Assembly: GCF_036898095.1 (NCBI RefSeq)
Contig: NC_090735.1
Coordinates: 3,609,271-3,673,270 of the forward strand
From: Palaemon carinicauda
Taxonomy: Eukaryota > Arthropoda > Malacostraca > Decapoda > Palaemonidae
Direction: 5' to 3'
Length of the DNA stretch: 64,000 nt
In this document: positions 63,641 to 64,000 of the stretch, one piece after another
How the letters are laid out: the number at the start of each line of letters is the position of its first letter
How positions within the stretch are numbered: position 1 is the stretch's first letter
Notes under the pieces: generated by a model
Database searches by the model: none
What the model was told of the DNA's origin: nothing
Seen by the model: the letters and a program-made list of their open reading frames with translations, nothing else
Program-made: the position numbers and the translations under genes

Positions 63641-63867
63641 AGCAATGGCTGAAAAGTATTAGCACGTTCAGTAATGCGGAGGAAAGAGAAAAAATTGGAC
63701 GTGGAACGAAAACTGCCAATATTCAGATCTATACAAAACAATGGCTTTAGTGGTAGCGTTTACTTTTCATTGAACGTGGTAATAATGTAGGTCCTTTGTT
63801 TTGTGTACATAGTCATAGAGTAATTGCAATCGATATAATGGACGCCTTTTGTTAGGTGGTATATGTT
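63641..63867. other. Unique-looking DNA of duplication copy 2
   Basis: Aligns with 41628-41842. It has GGACGTGGAACGAAAACTGC where copy 1 has a shorter GGAAAACTGC. No gene seen. Confidence 0.4.
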
Positions 63868-64000
63868 ATTACGTCCGCCAACGAAGTGGGAAGGAGGTTA
63901 TGTTTTACCCCTGTTTGTATGGTTGTTTGTGAACAGTTTCTTGGCGACAATTTTGATCGTAGAGTAATGAAACTTGCAGGAATTAATTGTTATGTATAAA
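63868..64000 (+). mobile_element. TCCGCCAACG-type element (family E), cut by window end
   Basis: TTACGTCCGCCAACGAAGTG, GGAAGGAGGTTATGTTTTAC and GAACAGTTTCTTGGCGACAA, then runs off the window. It aligns with 41843-41980, so the segmental duplication continues past this window. Confidence 0.85.

Larger units (their letters stand above)
56501..64000 (+). repeat. Segmental duplication, copy 2 (cut by window end)
   Basis: Collinear with 34485-41990. It differs by a 257-bp LTR insertion (57076-57332), fewer A-fragment units, a shorter 31-bp satellite, one less LINE-tail unit and a minisatellite of over 1 kb at 62520-63640. Part of it (about 60120-61210) is nearly identical to copy 1, while other parts differ by several percent. 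Because copy 2 starts at a gap, an assembly artefact from two haplotypes must be considered. Confidence 0.9.

Overview
This window looks like intergenic, repeat-dominated DNA from a decapod crustacean, most likely a shrimp. I infer this from the great density of (TA)n, (CT)n and (ATT)n microsatellites. It also fits my memory of shrimp sequence for the dispersed families here: an element with an (AAT)n tail, a tRNA-like SINE, and an element that opens TCCGCCAACGAAG. No ordinary host gene, rRNA, functional tRNA or CRISPR array could be supported. Nearly every long open frame lies inside a microsatellite or a tandem array. The only protein-derived sequences I trust are broken C-terminal ends of LINE-type ORFs.

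Layout. 1-6.1 kb: two decayed LINE tails, AAT-tailed elements (called family A), CT-rich minisatellites, a tRNA-like SINE (family B) in a rearranged composite, and a core-repeat element (family E). 6.1-14.6 kb: one array of about 134 units of 63 bp that keeps a reading frame open over long stretches. 14.7-20.2 kb: A and B elements, an inverted LINE tail, CT-spacer and AT-rich minisatellites. 20.4-20.7 kb: a near-perfect 259-bp foldback element. 20.8-30.7 kb: ATT, poly-T and TA low-complexity DNA with scattered A, B and E elements. 30.9-33.5 kb: an element with about 18 core repeats of roughly 140 bp (family H). 33.5-34.3 kb: another CT-spacer array.

The main large-scale structure is a direct duplication. 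About 7.5 kb at 34.5-42.0 kb recurs at 56.5-64.0 kb, offset by about 22.0 kb and running into the window end. Both copies carry the same ordered set: A element, SINE, A-element fragments, a 31-bp satellite, a (CT)n tract, a LINE C-terminal tail, two foldback elements and another SINE. They differ by a solo LTR present only in copy 2, a SINE tail grown into a minisatellite of over 1 kb in copy 2, and different tandem-unit numbers. Between them lie a 41-bp array (43.3-47.3 kb) and a very uniform 47-bp array (52.2-56.0 kb) that ends at a 500-N assembly gap.

No genes act together here. What the window records is repeat turnover: insertion, foldback-element spread, tandem amplification of fragments of dispersed elements, and segmental duplication. 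The less familiar item is a pair of element families (E and H) with similar ends but different internal repeats of nearly the same length, about 139 bp.
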